Below the pieces are notes generated by a model. It was given only the letters and a program-made list of their open reading frames with translations. It did not search any database and had not been told where the DNA came from. 64,000 nt of DNA. Origin: Choanephora cucurbitarum (Eukaryota > Mucoromycota > Mucoromycetes > Mucorales > Choanephoraceae). Shown here in pieces: positions 60,024-64,000 of the stretch (its first letter is position 1; every line of letters starts with the position of its first letter). Location of the stretch: positions 62,001 through 126,000 of the forward strand of contig JAIWNI010000078.1 in NCBI GenBank assembly GCA_025331435.1. Reading direction: 5' to 3'. A program made the translations under genes and the position numbers.

Positions 60024-60784
60024 TTTAACCCGTCCCTTATTTTATCTCATGTGTCATTTGAAAGAACCAATAGAATCTCAAGAAAATTAGGCCGATCATT
60101 TGATCTGATAAAGTATTAACAGAATAAAGAAAATCAACCTTTTAGACATCATAATGCTTGTCAACTTAGTTATAATCACTTATAAATGTAAATTGGCTCG
60201 CGTATTATATGTGGGGTTTATCTTATGCCAATGTATACTTGTCTTGACGAAGATTTATCCGGCTGTTTCTTCCCTCAGCATCTTCATGTCGTCAAGTAGA
60301 ATGTTTATGCATAAAGTAGAAACTTTGGCTGCTCTGCAATTGCGTTTAGTTTTACCTCCATTGGCTCTTTTATGGATACCGGAAAAGCTACTTCGAGCTC
60401 AGATAACGTTGAAGCTAGTTTTTGTGGTTGTCAATGGCGTTCGTATAAATTAGTTTCATCATTAGCTTGTAAACAACTCCTGATCCTTCAATTAGTTGTG
60501 GGGTCAAATTCTTCGAACTCTCAAACTGTGGAGGATCTTTCATTTGTGCGAATTTGCTCTTTTTTTCGGATTTGAAATCCTTACTTGGTGTAAGATAGGA
60601 TTAGTCAAACTCTCTAGTGTAATGAAAGTATCGTCAACAGTTTGAATCTTTTTAGTTAAGGCACAATCGAAATACTACGAATATGAGTGTTACCATTGAA
60701 GCTTTATTTTGGAGAAGGAGCAATTTTAATCTAGGGAACGAGTCTTTGGGAGCCAAGCCTGTTTCCTAAATTGGAGGATTACTG

Positions 60785-61236
60785 TAAGCATTATGCAGAT
60801 CTTGACTCGGATGTTATTGGAAAGCTGGAATTAAAGTTAAATGAAAAAAGGAAATAAATGCAAACCAGGCACGGACAATACAGGTGAAAACAATATCGTC
60901 AGGAAATCAAAAGATGCATTTATTCTATGTAAGTAACGAGAATAAAACTATTGATCCAGTTAGCAGCTTATAGAGATATATAACTGGCATTTGCCGGTTC
61001 TGTTGTTTGCGGAAATTCTTCAATATGCATCGACCTTTATTCAGACAAACAGTTCATTGTTCTCTTCTGCAGCTTATTCTTACTTGAACTGACTAATGTC
61101 GACATATTCGTTATTAATTTTAAAGAGTTTGAGCTGTAGCTTTTAAATAACTATGGTTTATGTCTTAAATTTATTTACGCCATTGTCTGTAAACCTTAAC
61201 ATGTACACACTTTCTTGTGATCTTTTTCTGTTTTTT
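60785..61236. other. intergenic, 3' flank of the Ariadne gene
   Basis: AT-rich DNA with no ORF above about 60 codons; likely contains the Ariadne 3' end processing signals on the minus strand. Confidence 0.35.
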
Positions 61237-63075
61237 TTAGCAGTAGACGTCAAAGTCAAACAACCATATGCCGTCTTGAAGTCCTTGAGTAGCATGATCC
61301 AATAAAACACTTTGCCTTTGTGATACATATACAGTTTTATCAATGATCATTTGGCGTAAAGTAGCGCTGTTTTCCTTCTCAATAGGCCGTTCCAAGAGCT
61401 CTGAAAGCTGCTCCGTGGCTACCTCGAAGTTCTCTTGATTGTCTTCAAATAAAGTTTTCTCATTTGACTCTTTCAGATAATATACAAAAGCATAAGTCCA
61501 TTTTAAAGTGTTTCGACACTTGACAATAGTTTCTACAGCGTGTTTAAGAAACTGAGCTTCATTCCATGAGAGGTTGCTCTCAAGCTGTAATTTCGTCATG
61601 TTTTGTTCAGCTTTTGCATAAACGGCTTTTTCGAATTTTGCGGATTGTTCATGGTTTTTGTATCGCTGATAGTACTTTTAAAAAATAAAATCGCTTTAGT
61701 CACGATATTTCTATTGTTTCTGAGTATAGTGATTAATTTACATGCAAATATCGTTCAATGTTGCGCCTTGTTGCCGATTTTGTATCACTTGCATCAACAA
61801 GGTAGCGGTTGCAAGCGTATTGACTATGTCGATTCCAATCACCTTTGATTTGTTTTTTATTAGAAGTCTCTCAGTTTGAGAACAATTTGGAAGCAACATC
61901 CTACCTAAGCATATCCAGCAAAAATGGTAGTTGCATTTCCAACAGGTCATATGATTACATCCTCCATTCTTTTCAATGGCCGTGTGGCAATTGATACAAT
62001 CCTTGGTATTATTGGCAATCCAATTGACAGATTCATTATCTTCCCTAGACTTTTTAAGCCATTTTTTGACCAATGAACAAGTAGCTGGCTAATAAAAGCA
62101 ACATTGTAAGCTCAGGTTGACAACAAAGCTTAGTCTGGAATTTATCAATTTTTACCTGGTGATCAGGTACATCACATCCAAAGCACATCGAATGGCCGCA
62201 TTGGCAATGCACTGTTGGCACAATGCTTTTCAAATCATTCTCCGATATGTGACATTCAATAGCAAACTTGCAGTCAGGTGCAGTACACCATTTCAGGAAA
62301 GTACTATGGCTGACAAAATTTTGAATCAAAAGAGTTTGGTACCTTAAATATAAAGCTTTTTAGTATATCCTATAGTTCATACTTAACGAAATAAAGAAAA
62401 TTGCTTGCCTCATTTTGATATCAGGCATGAGCATTGGCCTTAAAACTGTATCTTCAATAAACCGTTGACAACCATATTGGGGACACTTGATAAACGGGAT
62501 ATAGTTTTCTTTAATCTTTCCGTTTGTGTAGCATGTAAAACATGCTATACAAAAGCGATGACCACAAGAAGCTCCTGTCATCTCACTTGTTTGACAGTGA
62601 CTGAAGCAAATATTGCATTGCCTGCAGCTTGATATTGAAACTACTGTGTTAGCTTTACCGGTGATCTTTTGCAGAGTCTCTTCAGGTGATTCGAGATAAA
62701 CATCAATCAGTTTTTCTGAATCCCATTTGAAGTGATAAAGCAGCAACAAAGCATTGTCCAAGTTTGTGTCTAATAAAGAATTGCTTTTTTTTTAACTGAC
62801 TTGCGTCAAAACACTGTATGAAAGCATATATTACTTAGTAGATTCGCTATATGCTTTATCGTTTCTGCCTGAATTTCTACTAATTTATCGATTGTTTTGA
62901 TGGTGTATTGAACTTGATAGATTGGTTGCTCGCCTTCTTCTGTAGACATGTTGTTTTCTATTTCAATTTCATCTTGCTCTTGAATCTCGCATCCTTCAAA
63001 GTCGTCAGCACCTTGATATTGATTGCCATACCGCAAAAAAGATGTAAGACTGCTGTATCGATGTTGTTGTACCAT
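61237..63075 (-). CDS. Ariadne-type RBR E3 ubiquitin ligase
   Basis: Six exons, 63075..62835, 62769..62409, 62342..62156, 62088..61905, 61842..61742 and 61674..61237, give 503 aa. After an acidic N-terminus and a UBA-like helical segment (NTNLDNALLLLYHFKWDSEK) come RING1 (CNICFSHCQTSEMTGASCGH), IBR (HCQCGHSMCFGCDVPDHQ) and RING2 with the catalytic cysteine context EKNGGCNHMTCWKC. A C-terminal Ariadne helical domain starts WNRHSQYACNRYL and contains RRNIERYLHYYQRYKNHEQS. The intron 62343-62408 uses a GC donor (AG|GCAAGC), which alone restores KMRYQTLL. Family members transfer ubiquitin via a thioester at the RING2 cysteine. Confidence 0.93.
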
Positions 63076-63296
63076 CAGATCCTACCTGACGCATAGGGGT
63101 CGAATAAATAAACATTATCTAAACTAGAATCCTAACTCAAGGAAAATACAAGCTCAAAAAACAAGATTGGATACTTTGTAGAGTTACTGACCATTATGAA
63201 CCTTTATTTTTATTTTTGCGTTACTTGAAGAAAAGAAAAAAGAAGAGCCATAAGAGAATGAGATTAAATAAAAAGATGATGAACTCATAATATATC
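63076..63296. other. spacer between Ariadne and TFIIIC-like gene
   Basis: 220 bp between the Ariadne start and the stop of the next minus-strand gene; contains the Ariadne promoter. Nothing specific seen. Confidence 0.3.
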
Positions 63297-64000
63297 TTAG
63301 TTCAGAAAAGCATAAGGTTTCGAAGTGACCCAGAAGCAAGACTGTGTTAAGTTTTCTATAGAATTGTTGTTCTTGCAGGAGATTGTTCTCAATCTGTTAA
63401 ATACGGATGCCTTTTTCACCGCCTTGGATGGGAAACTGAGGCACACTTGTCTCAGCACCTGTTGTTCAACTAGCATATTCAGTACATCTCGAAGTTCTCT
63501 CTTACTAAGAGCCATTTCTGCTTGTCGATGAATATCGGCTTCTGTGATACCGGGCTTATTTAATATAAGATCAACAAGGAAGTCTTTACAGTCTCTCAGA
63601 ATAACATCTGTTGTAGATCCATTGGCATCAGTCCAAATGCTGGGAACAATCAATTCCTTACGCTCGCACATATCAACCTTTTTGCTTGCCTCCTCTATTG
63701 CTCCTCTGATTTTAACATTTGAGACATCATAGCGTGATACATTAGTGGAAATAGTCCAATTTTTCGCAAAAGAAATATGAACATATCTCACAGCTTCAAA
63801 GCCAACACGGCAGATCAGTATAGGCTGGTTCGTGTAAAGTACATGAATTGCATGCATCACATTCTCATCCGTATAGATGGAATCGACCTTAGACTTAAGC
63901 TGATACAATGTCAAGCCATTTTCTGCTTCCTTGTACAATAAGTCCACGATTTGTTTCAACAGTTCACCAAACCAGTCGTCTTGAGACTCCAAGAGCTTTT
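63297..64000 (-). CDS. probable TFIIIC large subunit, C-terminal part (partial)
   Basis: The frame is open from the stop at 63297 to the window edge, 234 codons (the apparent first Met would be a TTG). Predicted winged-helix elements (ESQDDWFGELLKQIVDLLYK; TLYQLKSKVDSIYTDENVMH) and the later PSIWTDANGSTTDVILR, NKPGITEADIHRQ, ALSKRELRDVLNMLVEQQVL, then a C-terminal SCFWVTSKPY, fit the end of B-block-binding TFIIIC subunits (GTF3C1/Tfc3/Sfc3), needed for tRNA gene transcription. The match is by pattern, not by a catalytic motif, so another winged-helix protein is possible. Confidence 0.55.
   Translation of the reverse strand, partial: KLLESQDDWFGELLKQIVDLLYKEAENGLTLYQLKSKVDSIYTDENVMHAIHVLYTNQPILICRVGFEAVRYVHISFAKNWTISTNVSRYDVSNVKIRGAIEEASKKVDMCERKELIVPSIWTDANGSTTDVILRDCKDFLVDLILNKPGITEADIHRQAEMALSKRELRDVLNMLVEQQVLRQVCLSFPSKAVKKASVFNRLRTISCKNNNSIENLTQSCFWVTSKPYAFLN

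Larger units (their letters stand above)
54881..60784. mobile_element. pogo-like DNA element remnant, split by a retrotransposon
   Basis: The left end CAGTGATCCCCCGATTTAAG at 54881 and the inverse of the right end, CAGTAATCCTCCAATTTAGG, at 60784 are imperfect terminal repeats of the pogo/Fot1 type, with TA outside both. Removing the nested gypsy element and one target duplication leaves about 876 bp with no intact ORF, though 60250-60560 (minus) has weakly protein-like frames. The copy is old relative to the retrotransposon inside it. Confidence 0.6.

Noticed and set aside
60154..60453. 99-codon hydrophobic ORF
   Set aside because: Lies inside the pogo-like remnant, antisense to weak transposase-like reading; composition suggests chance.

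Overview
The window looks like nuclear DNA of a Mucoromycota fungus (Mucorales-type). It is AT-rich, genes carry many short introns of about 50-90 nt with GT..AG borders, and the best-recognised host genes (ELG1, LIM-RhoGAP, Hikeshi, HAS1, Ariadne) have ordinary fungal architecture. Exon joins below were worked out by reading frame and splice signals; every complete spliced model closes to a whole number of codons.

Left part (1-16.5 kb) is gene-dense host DNA: a partial unknown gene at the edge, an elg1/ATAD5-like PCNA unloader with two ACGCGT boxes upstream, a LIM-RhoGAP, a GCIP/cyclin-D1-binding-protein-like gene, Hikeshi/OPI10, a PPPDE-thioredoxin-PUL protein and a secreted acid phosphatase-like protein. 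Between about 17 and 25 kb lie decayed ORFs and a 5.0-kb CACTA-type (Tnp2) DNA transposon with a continuous spliced transposase and a divergent accessory gene. At 25.7-29.4 kb are a GH125 alpha-mannosidase and an ACBD5/Atg37-like acyl-CoA-binding tail-anchored protein.

The middle and right parts are a graveyard of mobile elements around a few host genes: two near-identical IS630/Tc1-type elements 15 kb apart with swapped terminal arms, a Helitron with two one-base frameshifts, a Tc1 remnant, a PIF/Harbinger-type MITE, a multi-exon lineage-specific gene of unknown function, HAS1, a decayed MULE carrying an OTU-like domain and pierced by a 203-bp TA-flanked MITE, another IS630-type remnant, an MFS transporter, and an intact Ty3/gypsy retrotransposon with apparently identical LTRs nested inside a pogo-like remnant. 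The right edge carries an Ariadne-type RBR ubiquitin ligase and the C-terminal part of a probable TFIIIC large subunit.

The host genes do not form one pathway: they cover replication (ELG1), transcription and ribosome synthesis (TFIIIC, HAS1), ubiquitin/SUMO biology (PPPDE-PUL, Ariadne), Rho signalling, protein import (Hikeshi), lipid binding and secretion. The most unusual material is in the transposons: nested insertions with clean target-site duplications, arm swapping, and accessory domains. I saw no rRNA, tRNA or CRISPR array.
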